NCBI RefSeq assembly: GCF_900156285.1
Contig: NZ_FTNC01000005.1
Span: 1 to 64,000, forward strand
DNA length: 64,000 nt
Reading direction: 5' to 3'
From: Halanaerobium kushneri
GTDB lineage: Bacteria; Bacillota; Halanaerobiia; Halanaerobiales; Halanaerobiaceae
The translations under genes were made by a program, and so were the position numbers. Positions 49,964-58,970 of this stretch are shown here, in pieces. Under the pieces are notes generated by a model. It did no database searches, was not told where the DNA came from, and was given only the letters and a program-made list of their open reading frames with translations. Within the stretch, counting starts at the first letter, position 1. Each line of letters opens with the position of its first letter.

Positions 49964-51214
49964 ATGAGTAAAAAATTAGTTTTAGCTTTGACAATGATTT
50001 TAGTTTTAGCGATTTCTGCAGGTGTAATGGCACAGACAGAAATAACAGTCTGGTATCATTCAGGTAGAGGTGCAGAAAGAGCAGTTACTCAGGACCAGGT
50101 AAAGAGATTTAATGAAATGCAGGACGAAGTTTATGTAAACTTAGTTGAGCTTCCAGAAGGTAGCTATAATGAGCAGGTTCAGGCTGCAGCTGTAGCTAAT
50201 GACTTACCTGATGTACTTGACCTTGATGGTCCATATGTTGCTAACTATGCCTGGTCAGGATATTTACATCCACTAGAAGAATACATGAGCGAAGAAATGA
50301 AAAATGATTTCTTACCTTCAATTATGTCTCAGGGAACTTACAATGATCATGTATATGCATTATGAGCTTTTGATTCCGGCCTTTCATTCTGGGGAAATAG
50401 AAAGTATTTAGAGGCTGTTGATGCAAGAATTCCTACTTCTGTTGAAGATGCCTGGACCTATGATGAGTTTATGCAAATTGTAAAAGATTTACAGGCGCTT
50501 GATGAGGTAGAATATGCTCTTGATTTTAAGATGTTTGATGTTGGTGAATGGTATACTTATGGATTTTCACCATTTTTCCAGGCTTTTGGTGCTGATTTGA
50601 TTGATAGAGAAGCTAATCAGGCTGAAGGGACTTTAAATGGGGAAAAAGCGATTGAAGCTGGTAAATGGTTTAAGTCACTATTTGAAAATGGTTATGCAAA
50701 TCAGAATCCTCCGGGAGATACAGAGTTTATCAATGAAGTTGCAGCTTTATCCTGGACTGGACACTGGAATTATAACCCTTATACAGAAGCTTTAGGTGAA
50801 GATTTAGTATTATTACCTGCACCTAAGTTTGAAAAGCAGGCTACTGGTATGGGTTCCTGGGCCTGGAGTATAACCAATAACTCAGAAAATCCAGAAGCAG
50901 CCTGGAAATTCTTAGAGTTTGTACTTCAGCCAGAAAATATTGTTCAGATGACAGATGCCAATGGTGCTGTTCCTGCAAGATCATCTGCTGTTGCATTATC
51001 TGAACCATATAAAAAAGGTGGAGATCTAAATCTGTTTGTTGAACAGCTGGAAACTATTGCTGTTCCAAGACCAGTTACTCCTGCCTATCCAGTAATTACT
51101 GATGCTTTTACTACTGCTGTTGATAACTTTGTCAGTGGTGGAGATGTAAAAGAAGAACTGGATAATGCAGCTCAAGAAATTGATCAAGAATTTGAGTATC
51201 TAGGAATTAATTAA
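49964..51214 (+). pseudogene. Extracellular sugar-binding protein gene interrupted by an in-frame TGA
   Basis: A family 1 extracellular solute-binding protein of about 416 residues. A signal peptide (cleavage near VMA-QT) is followed by ITVWYHSGRGAERAVTQDQVKRFNE. Codon 134, TGA at 50363-50365, interrupts an otherwise continuous reading frame: HVYAL, stop, AFDSGLSFWGNRKYLEAV. Homologues typically have Gly at this place (ALGxFDSGL), so a single GGA-to-TGA change is the simplest reading. The rest is undamaged to 51214. Selenocysteine or reassignment is unlikely, since other genes here end in TGA. Without readthrough the product is a 133-residue fragment and the transporter lacks its receptor. 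It is followed by intact permeases. Confidence 0.85.
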
Positions 51215-51242
51215 GATAAAAATTCTGATTGGTGTTTATCAG

Positions 51243-51263
51243 CCGGGAGAAATCTTCTCCCGG
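51243..51263 (+). terminator. Attenuating hairpin after the sugar-binding protein gene
   Basis: CCGGGAGAA (51243-51251) pairs with TTCTCCCGG (51255-51263), followed by TTTCAATTT. Such partial terminators often keep binding-protein message in excess over permease message. Confidence 0.65.
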
Positions 51264-51318
51264 TTTCAATTTGAAAATGTAATCTATTATTTAACGTTTT
51301 TAATGAAAGGAGGATTTT

Positions 51319-52203
51319 ATGCTAAGAAATGATAAAAAGTCTATTACTACCTTTATGCTGCCGGCATCAATTTTATTATTAGTTTTTATGGTTTTACCTT
51401 TTTTAATGGCATTTGGACTGTCTTTTACCAACCAGCGTTTAATTGAAAGTCCCCGGGGAACTCAATTTGTTGGTTTAACTAATTATGTTCGGGCTCTTGG
51501 TGACAATCTTTTTAGAACCGGTCTTACAAATAATGCTATCTTTGTTCTGGTGGTTGTACCACTACAGACAGCTTTAGCACTGGCACTGGCGATTTTAGTA
51601 AATATAAAAGTTAAGGGTAATAAATTTTTTCGAGTAATATATTTTATACCAACTGTTACCACAATGGTTGTTGTGTCTGTAATCTGGAGTTTTTTATATC
51701 ATCCGGACGGACTAATTAATGGCTTTTTAACTTCTATTACTTTTGGCGCCTGGGATGGAATTGACTTTTTAAATAATACTACTACAGCCTTTCCTTCAAT
51801 TATGCTGATGTCGATGTGGCAGGGAGTTGGCTTCCAGATGCTGATCTTTTTAGCAGCCTTACAGGAAATACCGGATTCTTTTTACGAAGCCGCTGATATT
51901 GATGGTGCCAATACCTGGCAGCAGTTTTTATATATCACTTTACCACAGCTAAAAAATACTACAACTTTTGTTATTATTTCAACAACAATCCTGGCCTTTA
52001 GATTATTTACTCAGGTTTATGTAATGACAAATGGAGGACCACAGAATTCTACTTATACAGCAATGCTTCATATTTATAATATGGCCTTTAAGCGTTTAAA
52101 TATTGGCTATTCTTCGGCTCTAACAGTTATATTCTTTTTAATTATTTTAGTAATTTCAATTATTCAGAGAATTGCACTTAATGATACAGAAGAGGAGGTG
52201 TAG
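51319..52203 (+). CDS. Sugar ABC transporter permease (MalF type)
   Basis: 294 residues, six helices, family of CUT1 sugar permeases. The EAA loop EAADIDGANTWQQFLYITLPQLKN (about 192-215) is the contact for the ATPase. AAAGGAGG precedes the ATG. Pairs with the next gene; no ATPase gene is in this operon, so a shared MsmK-like ATPase must serve it. Its receptor gene carries the in-frame TGA. Confidence 0.92.
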   Translation: MLRNDKKSITTFMLPASILLLVFMVLPFLMAFGLSFTNQRLIESPRGTQFVGLTNYVRALGDNLFRTGLTNNAIFVLVVVPLQTALALALAILVNIKVKGNKFFRVIYFIPTVTTMVVVSVIWSFLYHPDGLINGFLTSITFGAWDGIDFLNNTTTAFPSIMLMSMWQGVGFQMLIFLAALQEIPDSFYEAADIDGANTWQQFLYITLPQLKNTTTFVIISTTILAFRLFTQVYVMTNGGPQNSTYTAMLHIYNMAFKRLNIGYSSALTVIFFLIILVISIIQRIALNDTEEEV

Positions 52204-52205
52204 TA

Positions 52206-53039
52206 ATGAAGTACAAGCAGAATAGAAAAATCTTTGCTTATCTTGCAATGATTGTATTAAGTATCTTTTTCATATTTCCTTTATTTTATATGATTTCAGT
52301 ATCTTTAAATCCGGATGAAACTGCAATTTTAAGAAATATGGCTTCAGTGAGAGCCTTTTTCCCGGGAGATCTCAGCCTTAAAAACTTTTTTGATGTATTT
52401 GACAGAATGCCATTTGCCAGGTTTTTATTTAACTCAACTTTTATTGTAAGTACTACAATTATAATTGGTCTGCTGGTCAACAGTATGATGGCATTTGCAC
52501 TGGCACGTCTGCGCTGGAAGGGGAGAGCTTTGATAGTTTCTGGTGTAGTAGCTTTAATGATTATTCCTTTTGAAGCAATAGCAGTTCCATTATTGCTGAT
52601 TACAAATAGATTGGGCTGGCTGGATAGCTATCATGTACAGATTATACCTTTTATAGCCAATCCACTATATATATTTCTGTTATTTCAGTTCTTTAAAAAT
52701 TTCCCATCTGAACTGGAAGAGGCTGCAATTATTGATGGTGCAAATTGGTTTGGAATCTACTGGCGGATTGCTCTGCCCCTATCAAAGCCTATTTTATCAA
52801 GTGTAGCAATTCTACACTTTCTGATGCAGTGGGGATCCTTTCTCTGGCCTTTGATGGTAACTAGAGGTCCGGAATATCGACCTTTAACAGTAGCCATGGA
52901 AGTATTCTTTGGTCAGTATCCGCGCAACTGGGGAGATATTATGGCTTTTGCAGCTATGATTACAATTCCTGTGTTATTATTATTCCTCTATTTGCAGGAT
53001 ACCTATGTTAATACTGTAGCCAGAAGTGGAATTAAATAA
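52206..53039 (+). CDS. Sugar ABC transporter permease (MalG type)
   Basis: 277 residues, six helices, CUT1 family, with the EAA loop EEAAIIDGANWFGIYWRIALPLSKP (about 175-199). It begins 3 bp after the stop of the first permease and uses GAGGAGG within that gene's end as its SD. Together the two form the membrane channel for a sugar, probably sucrose or a short fructan given the GH32 gene that follows. Confidence 0.92.
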   Translation: MKYKQNRKIFAYLAMIVLSIFFIFPLFYMISVSLNPDETAILRNMASVRAFFPGDLSLKNFFDVFDRMPFARFLFNSTFIVSTTIIIGLLVNSMMAFALARLRWKGRALIVSGVVALMIIPFEAIAVPLLLITNRLGWLDSYHVQIIPFIANPLYIFLLFQFFKNFPSELEEAAIIDGANWFGIYWRIALPLSKPILSSVAILHFLMQWGSFLWPLMVTRGPEYRPLTVAMEVFFGQYPRNWGDIMAFAAMITIPVLLLFLYLQDTYVNTVARSGIK

Positions 53040-53170
53040 GACAGATAAATCTTTATTTTCCAGAAAAATAATACTATAATGATTAGTGCTGAACAATAAG
53101 AAGCAGCTGGAATAAGATTTGATTTAAGATAAGTAAATTTAAGATTTGAATTTTGTAGGAGGCACAAATT

Positions 53171-54640
53171 ATGTTAGTAGATAATTTATATAAGGAAAAA
53201 TATAGACCCCAGTATCATTTTTCCCCGGCAAAAAATTGGTCCAATGATCCCAATGGTCTTGTCTTTTATCAGGGAGAATATCATCTTTTTTATCAGTATA
53301 ATCCCAATGATGTAATCTGGGGACCGATGCACTGGGGTCATGCTGTCAGCAAGGATTTAATCCACTGGGAGCATCTGCCGATAGCTCTGGAGCCAGATGA
53401 TGAACTGGGGATGATTTTTTCCGGTTCAGCTGTTGTAGATAAAAATGATTCAACTGGCTTTTTTGATGGGGGAGAAGGTCTGGTAGCAATTTATACCACT
53501 CATCTTGAACGGGAAAAGGGACCACTTCAGCAGCAGGCAATTGCCTATAGTAAAGACAAGGGCCGCAGCTGGACAAAATATGCGGGTAATCCTGTAATAA
53601 AAAATTATGGAGTAGCAGATTTTAGAGATCCCAAGGTTTTCTGGCACAAAGAAAGTCAAAAGTGGGTAATGATTGTTACCTGTGCTGACCGGGTTAGATT
53701 TTATAATTCTCCAGATTTAAAGGACTGGAATTATTTAAGTGAATTTGGTCAGGAGATAGGTATTCATGTTGATACCTGGGAGTGTCCGGATTTAATAAAA
53801 ATGCCGGTAGAAAAATCAGGGACTGCAGATGCTTCAGAAAATAAAGAAAAATGGATTTTAGAAGTCGGTGATATCCAGGGTGGTCAGTCTGGTGTAGCTG
53901 TTCAGTATTTTATTGGCGATTTTGACGGCAGAGAGTTTAAAAGTGATTATGACAGGAGTTTTTTTGTAGACCAGGGGCAGGATATTTATGCCCTGCAGAG
54001 CTGGTCTAACCTGCCTGATCAAAGAGAAATTTGGCTGGGCTGGATGAACAATATCGGCTACATGTCTAAAATACCGACAACAGGTTGGCGGGGAATGATG
54101 TCAATTCCCAGAGAACTATCTCTAAAAGATGATGGAGAGAGGATTAAGTTAATTCAAAAGCCGATAACCGAATTAAAGAATTTGAGAGAAAAATTTTATT
54201 CTGAAGTAAATACTGAACTTGAGGGTTCAAAAAAGATTGACTTTAAAGAACAGAGTTATGAAATTAAAGCAGAGCTTGACTTTAGTGATGCTGAAGAAGT
54301 TGTTTTTGCTCTGCATAAAAATGACAAGCAGGAATCATTACTTAAGCTGAATAAAAAGCAGAATAAAATTATAATTGATCTTAATAATTCTGGTAACACA
54401 GATTTTGATGAGACTTTCCTACTTGAAAAAGAAATAGATTATGATTTTAAAAAAGCAGTTGATTTAGATATTTTTATTGATCGTTCTTCTATGGAAGTTT
54501 TTTTGGATGATGGCGAGATTTCTATAACAGATCTTGTTTTTCCAGAGTTAGATTCAGAGGAGATAGAGATCAGAGTTTCTGGTGGAAAAGCTTATATAAA
54601 GAATTTAGAAGTTTATAAACTTAATTCTATCTGGGATTAA
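53171..54640 (+). CDS. GH32 beta-fructosidase, copy A
   Basis: 489 residues, five-bladed beta-propeller plus C-terminal beta-sandwich. Catalytic residues: nucleophile Asp26 in WSNDPNG, transition-state Asp153 in FRDPK, acid/base Glu204 in WECPD. No signal peptide, so it acts inside the cell on imported sucrose, sucrose-6-phosphate or fructo-oligosaccharides. GTAGGAGG precedes ATG 53171. It is a clear paralogue of the GH32 at 62255, with nearly identical first 30 residues. The exact substrate cannot be told from motifs. Confidence 0.93.
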   Translation: MLVDNLYKEKYRPQYHFSPAKNWSNDPNGLVFYQGEYHLFYQYNPNDVIWGPMHWGHAVSKDLIHWEHLPIALEPDDELGMIFSGSAVVDKNDSTGFFDGGEGLVAIYTTHLEREKGPLQQQAIAYSKDKGRSWTKYAGNPVIKNYGVADFRDPKVFWHKESQKWVMIVTCADRVRFYNSPDLKDWNYLSEFGQEIGIHVDTWECPDLIKMPVEKSGTADASENKEKWILEVGDIQGGQSGVAVQYFIGDFDGREFKSDYDRSFFVDQGQDIYALQSWSNLPDQREIWLGWMNNIGYMSKIPTTGWRGMMSIPRELSLKDDGERIKLIQKPITELKNLREKFYSEVNTELEGSKKIDFKEQSYEIKAELDFSDAEEVVFALHKNDKQESLLKLNKKQNKIIIDLNNSGNTDFDETFLLEKEIDYDFKKAVDLDIFIDRSSMEVFLDDGEISITDLVFPELDSEEIEIRVSGGKAYIKNLEVYKLNSIWD

Positions 54641-54674
54641 ATGAAATTAATAATTATTTAATGGATTATCATTC

Positions 54675-54712
54675 ACCCTGTATATACAAATTTATTTAAG
54701 TATATACAGGGT
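54675..54712. other. 13-bp inverted repeat after GH32 copy A
   Basis: ACCCTGTATATAC (54675-54687) is the exact complement of 54700-54712, with a 12-nt loop. No T-tract follows on either strand, so it is a transcript-end hairpin or weak terminator. Confidence 0.5.
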
Positions 54713-54750
54713 AATATCTATCGAAATGGCAAATTAATTTTAAAAATTGC

Positions 54751-54779
54751 TTGACAATTATAATTATTTAATTTATACT
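54751..54779 (+). promoter_or_regulatory. Promoter of the second LacI-type regulator
   Basis: TTGACA (54751-54756), 17-bp spacer, TATACT (54774-54779). Confidence 0.8.
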
Positions 54780-54812
54780 TAGAATGCGTTAAAAAAATAT
54801 TTTTTTAAAAAC

Positions 54813-54832
54813 TTTTGCACACGCGTTCAAAA
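54813..54832. promoter_or_regulatory. Operator of the second LacI regulator, gene-proximal copy
   Basis: TTTTGCACACGCGTTCAAAA lies just after the promoter. Its reverse complement differs by one base from the site at 55907-55926. Confidence 0.75.
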
Positions 54833-54880
54833 AATCAATTATAAGTTTATAATTTACATAAGTCTAATGAGGTGTTTTAG

Positions 54881-55888
54881 ATGACAACTATGAAGGATAT
54901 AGCTGAAAAAGCAGGAGTATCACGTTCTACAGTATCTAGAGTTATCAATGGTCATGATTCAGTAAAAGAAGAAAAAAGAAAAAAGATAATGAAAATAGTT
55001 GAGGAGTTAAATTTTAAGCCAAATAAAGTAGCCCAGAGTTTAGTCAGCAATAAATCTTATCTTATTGGTGTTATAGCTCCCAATATTTCCAACCCATTTT
55101 ACAGTGAAATTATTGAAGCACTAGAGATTGAAGCAAATAAAAAGGGATATAATATTATTGTCTGCAATTCTGGCGGAAATATAGAACGTGAGAAAAATTA
55201 TTTAGAAATATTATATGGCCGGCAGGTTGATGGTATAATTGTTATTCCTTCAGAATATAAACTGCCTCATTTTCAGGAACTAATAGATAATGATATTCCA
55301 GTTCTAACTTTAACAAAAAATATAAATAATTTTGATTCAGTTTTGGTTTCTCATCAAAATGGTGGCGCTGAAGTAGCCAGACATTTTATTGAAATGGGAC
55401 ATAAAAATATTGGTTATATTGGTCCCGTTCCAGATAAAGAAGGGAAATTACTTGGATTTAAAAATGAGCTAAAAAAACACTGCTTGGAAATTGAGTCTTC
55501 AAATTATATTGAATCTGATTTTGCAGGGCGTTCAGCTTCTCAGGTGGTTTATAAAGCTACAACAAAATATTTAAAAGAACATGATCTAAAAGCAACAGCT
55601 TTTTTTGTAGTTAATGATCTAGCAGCTTTTGGTGCAATACATGCTTTTTCTGATTTTGGCTTAAAAATCCCCGAAGATCTTTCAATTGTTGGATTTGATA
55701 ATACATTTTTTGCTGCAGAGAGCAGACCAACTTTAAGTTCTGTTGCTCAACCAATAGAAGAGATGGGAAAAGTTTCGATTGAGATATTACTTGACAAGAT
55801 TAATAATAAAGAGGAAAAATATTTTACAAAATTACTTGAGCCTTATTTAATTGTTAGAGATTCCAGTAGAATAAATAAAAAAAGCTGA
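54881..55888 (+). CDS. LacI-family regulator of the peptide-type ABC/GH32 operon
   Basis: 335 residues with a full LacI DNA-binding head (TMKDIAEKAGVSRSTVSRVINGHDSVKEEKRKKIMKIVEELNFKPNKVAQSL) and effector domain (IGVIAPNISNPFYSEIIEALEIEANKKG). It differs clearly from the first LacI in the recognition helix (SRSTVSR against SIASVSR), consistent with its distinct operator. Near-identical 20-bp operators flank the gene, before it and before the following transporter operon, so it should repress both. TGAGG precedes ATG 54881. Confidence 0.92.
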   Translation: MTTMKDIAEKAGVSRSTVSRVINGHDSVKEEKRKKIMKIVEELNFKPNKVAQSLVSNKSYLIGVIAPNISNPFYSEIIEALEIEANKKGYNIIVCNSGGNIEREKNYLEILYGRQVDGIIVIPSEYKLPHFQELIDNDIPVLTLTKNINNFDSVLVSHQNGGAEVARHFIEMGHKNIGYIGPVPDKEGKLLGFKNELKKHCLEIESSNYIESDFAGRSASQVVYKATTKYLKEHDLKATAFFVVNDLAAFGAIHAFSDFGLKIPEDLSIVGFDNTFFAAESRPTLSSVAQPIEEMGKVSIEILLDKINNKEEKYFTKLLEPYLIVRDSSRINKKS

Positions 55889-55906
55889 GTTATTTTTTTT
55901 GAAGAC

Positions 55907-55926
55907 TTTTGAACACGTGTGCAAAA
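55907..55926. promoter_or_regulatory. Operator of the second LacI regulator, transporter copy
   Basis: TTTTGAACACGTGTGCAAAA, 19 of 20 bases identical to the other copy when reverse-complemented. It stands between the regulator gene and the transporter operon. Confidence 0.75.
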
Positions 55927-55941
55927 AGTGTGGAGGTGATA

Positions 55942-55983
55942 TTGAAAATAGCTGAGTATTTGAAATTGTTAACTTTAAATTAA
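55942..55983 (+). CDS. Possible 13-codon leader peptide before the peptide-type ABC operon
   Basis: A consensus GGAGGTGAT (55932-55940) is followed by TTG 55942, giving MKIAEYLKLLTLN and TAA at 55981-55983. The SD is better than that of many real genes nearby. It ends 27 bp before the binding-protein gene. Translation is plausible; function is unknown. Confidence 0.35.
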   Translation: MKIAEYLKLLTLN

Positions 55984-56010
55984 TTTATTAAAAATTTTAG
56001 GAGGGAAATA

Positions 56011-57894
56011 ATGAGTAAAAAATTATTAGTTTATATGCTTTTAGCTTTAATATTATTGGTGTGTCAAACTGTTACAGCAGCAAATTTCAATCAGTCGCCT
56101 ATTCTGGATGAGAAAGTTGATAGTGGAGATTTACCGGAAATAGAAAATAGACTTCCAGCTCAACCTTTTGTTGTTCAAACTGGAACCCAGGTACCAGAAG
56201 AGTATTTAGATTATCAGATTGGTGAATATGGAGGTACACTTAATTTAGTTTCAGTAGAGGCAGGGATCCATGAATTGTTTTTAGGATTTGGAACCCCTAT
56301 CCTGAGGGCCCCAGGTCAAACGACAGAGGATCCTAAACCAGCAATTGTAAGTGAATACAAGCATAATGAAGATTATACAGAATTTGAATTTAAAATTCGC
56401 GAAGGATTAAAGTGGTCTGATGGAATAGAGGTAACAACTGAAGATGTCAGATTTGCTTTCGAAAATTTCTATGCTGATGAAGAAGTGGCTGAACAATTTC
56501 CCTCAATGTTAAAAGACCCAAATGATAACCCTGGTCAGCTGGAAGTAATTGATAAATATCGTTTTAAAATTAAATTTTCAGAAAGCTTCGGCTGGTTTGA
56601 AACACAACTAGCTTCCTGGATTACTGATTATACAAAAATTTTCAAACCTGCTCATTATTTAAAACAGTATCACAAAGATTTTACTCCTGTAGAAGAAATG
56701 CAGTCAGAAATTGACGAAGAAGGGCTAACAAGCTGGTCAGAATTATTAACCTTAAGAGATATTAATCACTGGGAGTTGTCTCAGCCATTTTCCATAGGAT
56801 CACCGGTACTTACGGCCTGGATGCCGGTCAATATTGATTCTAATGTAATGGAGTATCAAAGAAATCCTTATTACTGGAAAGTTGATCAGGAAGGAAACCA
56901 GCTGCCGTACATTGATAATATAAAAGTTGCTAAAGTTAATAAGCAGGAATCAATTGATATGAGAGTAATTTCTGGTAATGTTGACCTCCTTTCTCAAAGT
57001 GCAACTTTAAATAAAATGTCACTTTATAAAAAGAACGAAGAAAAGGGTAATTATAATACTGTACTTACTGGTTCTATAAATAATCCTCCACTTCTCTTTT
57101 TAAATCAGGATTATAATTATCAAAAAGAAGATAGTGTCTGGCAGAAATTAATGCAGGATCCAGAGAAGAGATTTTCTAAAGCTTTAGCCTTAGCCATTGA
57201 CTCTGAAGATGTAAATAACAGTATTTACTTTGGCCGCTATGGTAAAAAAGGCTTAACTGCAACTTATGATCCAGAAAAGGCAAGAGAATTATTAAATGAA
57301 ATTGGAATGGATAAATTTGATGATGAAGGTTACAGACTTGCACCAGATGGCAGTAAATTTGAGTTTGTGCTTTCAGTAACTGATCATGCTCCAGATATTG
57401 TGCCATTATCAGAACTTTTAAAACAGCATATTGAAGATATTGGAATTAGAACTTCAGTTGATCAGATGGGAATAGATTTATGGTGGCAGAGAAACTATAA
57501 TAATAAATTTATGGGTTCAATCCACTGGAATGATGGTCCAATCTGGTCTTCAGGTATTTCCGAAGATTATCTGCCTGATTTTAAAGGTTCCTGGGCTCCA
57601 GCTTCTTATGATAACTACCTTGAACTTGACGGCAGAACTCCACCAGAATATTTACAGGAGTTTTTCGACATTCATACTGCAAGAAAGAAGTATCCGGCAG
57701 AATCTAAAAAAGGTAAAGCGCTGTATAAAGAGTTGGAAAAGTGGTTTGATGACAATTTAGTTATGCTTTATCCTGTAGCAGATGTTACAAGTCCTAATAT
57801 TATTTCCAAGGATTTAGGAAATGTTCCCGCTGAAGGTTATCCATGGGGGCTTGATATTCCGAGAAACATGGATCAGTTATACTTTAAAAAGTAA
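56011..57894 (+). CDS. Family 5 extracellular solute-binding protein (peptide/oligosaccharide type)
   Basis: 627 residues with a signal peptide (cleavage near TAA-NF). The SBP family 5 core is visible: YTEFEFKIREGLKWSDGIEVTTEDVRFAFENFYADE (about 125-160) and YQRNPYYWKVD. Family 5 receptors carry peptides, but in Thermotogae and related anaerobes many bind oligosaccharides. Here the operon ends with a GH32 enzyme and is flanked by sugar regulators, so a fructo-oligosaccharide ligand is inferred. TTAGGAGGG precedes the ATG. Confidence 0.9.
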   Translation: MSKKLLVYMLLALILLVCQTVTAANFNQSPILDEKVDSGDLPEIENRLPAQPFVVQTGTQVPEEYLDYQIGEYGGTLNLVSVEAGIHELFLGFGTPILRAPGQTTEDPKPAIVSEYKHNEDYTEFEFKIREGLKWSDGIEVTTEDVRFAFENFYADEEVAEQFPSMLKDPNDNPGQLEVIDKYRFKIKFSESFGWFETQLASWITDYTKIFKPAHYLKQYHKDFTPVEEMQSEIDEEGLTSWSELLTLRDINHWELSQPFSIGSPVLTAWMPVNIDSNVMEYQRNPYYWKVDQEGNQLPYIDNIKVAKVNKQESIDMRVISGNVDLLSQSATLNKMSLYKKNEEKGNYNTVLTGSINNPPLLFLNQDYNYQKEDSVWQKLMQDPEKRFSKALALAIDSEDVNNSIYFGRYGKKGLTATYDPEKARELLNEIGMDKFDDEGYRLAPDGSKFEFVLSVTDHAPDIVPLSELLKQHIEDIGIRTSVDQMGIDLWWQRNYNNKFMGSIHWNDGPIWSSGISEDYLPDFKGSWAPASYDNYLELDGRTPPEYLQEFFDIHTARKKYPAESKKGKALYKELEKWFDDNLVMLYPVADVTSPNIISKDLGNVPAEGYPWGLDIPRNMDQLYFKK

Positions 57895-57909
57895 GTCAGT
57901 TAATATAAT

Positions 57910-57934
57910 AACAGTCAGGTTTTACCTGGCTGTT
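57910..57934 (+). terminator. Attenuating hairpin after the family 5 binding-protein gene
   Basis: AACAGTCAGGT (57910-57920) pairs with ACCTGGCTGTT (57924-57934), one G-U, three-base loop. It occupies the same place as the hairpin after the other binding-protein gene and probably has the same stoichiometric role. Confidence 0.6.
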
Positions 57935-57964
57935 ATTTAAAAAAATTAAAGAGGGGGAAAAAAG

Positions 57965-58951
57965 TTGGGTAATTATATTTTGCGTAGATTTTTAGTAATA
58001 GTTCCCTTGTTAATAGTGATTTCAGTTATTTCTTTTATTGTAGTTCAACTACCACCCGGAAGTTATGTTGAAACATATATTCAAAATTTAAAAAATCAGG
58101 GATATCAGCCTGATGAAAATGAAATAGAAAGACTTGAAAGCAGATATGGATTAAATCAGCCGGCCTATATCCAGTATTTTACCTGGATGAAAAACATGAT
58201 TTTTGAAGGTGATATGGGTAGATCTTTTGTTTATAAACAGCCGGTAAGCGAAATTATAGCAGAAAGAGCTCCGATGACGATTATGATTTCTCTGATGGCC
58301 ATACTGCTGCAGTGGATTGTGGCTGTTCCAATTGGAATATTTTCAGCCCGCTATCAGTATTCAATTTTTGATTATATTGTTACCTTTTTTGGATTTATCG
58401 GACTCGCTTTACCAAACTTTTTATTTGCACTTGTGTTAATGTATTTTGTCTATGTTCACACCGGTTGGGCTGTTGTTGGGATTTTTTCACCTGAATTTGT
58501 TGATGCATCCTGGTCATTTGCTAGAGTATTGGATATGCTAAAAAATCTCTGGATTCCACTGGTTGTAATCGCAACAGCTGGAACTGCAGGTTTAATCAGA
58601 ACCCTAAGAGGAACTCTGCTTGATGAATTAAAAAAACAGTATGTTACAACAGCCAGAGCAAAAGGAATGAAGGAAAGAAAATTGATTTTAAAGTATCCTG
58701 TTCGAGTTGCAATTAATCCTTTAATCAGTACAATCGGCTGGATGCTGCCGGCAATTGTTGGTGGAGAAGTTGTTGTATCTCAGGTTCTAAATCTGAAAAC
58801 ACTGGGACCGGTTTTACTGGGTTCAGTTCAAAGTGAAGATATGTACCTTGCCGGTGGAATAATTATGATTTTAAGTTCGCTGACTGTAATTGGTACTTTA
58901 TTATCTGATATTTTATTGGCCTGGGTAGATCCAAAAGTGCGTTATAAATAA
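57965..58951 (+). CDS. Peptide-type ABC transporter permease (DppB/OppB family)
   Basis: 328 residues, six helices. The N-terminus YILRRFLVIVPLLIVISVISFIVVQLPPGSY is characteristic of OppB/DppB, as is the late KAKGMKERK-like TTARAKGMKERKLILKYPVRVAINPLIS coupling loop. Start TTG 57965 after GAGGGGG. It forms the channel with the next gene. Confidence 0.92.
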   Translation: MGNYILRRFLVIVPLLIVISVISFIVVQLPPGSYVETYIQNLKNQGYQPDENEIERLESRYGLNQPAYIQYFTWMKNMIFEGDMGRSFVYKQPVSEIIAERAPMTIMISLMAILLQWIVAVPIGIFSARYQYSIFDYIVTFFGFIGLALPNFLFALVLMYFVYVHTGWAVVGIFSPEFVDASWSFARVLDMLKNLWIPLVVIATAGTAGLIRTLRGTLLDELKKQYVTTARAKGMKERKLILKYPVRVAINPLISTIGWMLPAIVGGEVVVSQVLNLKTLGPVLLGSVQSEDMYLAGGIIMILSSLTVIGTLLSDILLAWVDPKVRYK

Positions 58952-58970
58952 TTAAGAAAGGAGTGTTGAA

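Noticed and set aside
50363-50420. Selenocysteine or stop-codon reassignment at the TGA in the sugar-binding protein
   Set aside because: No SECIS-like stem is evident right after the codon, the site is normally Gly rather than Cys, and several genes here end at TGA as a true stop.
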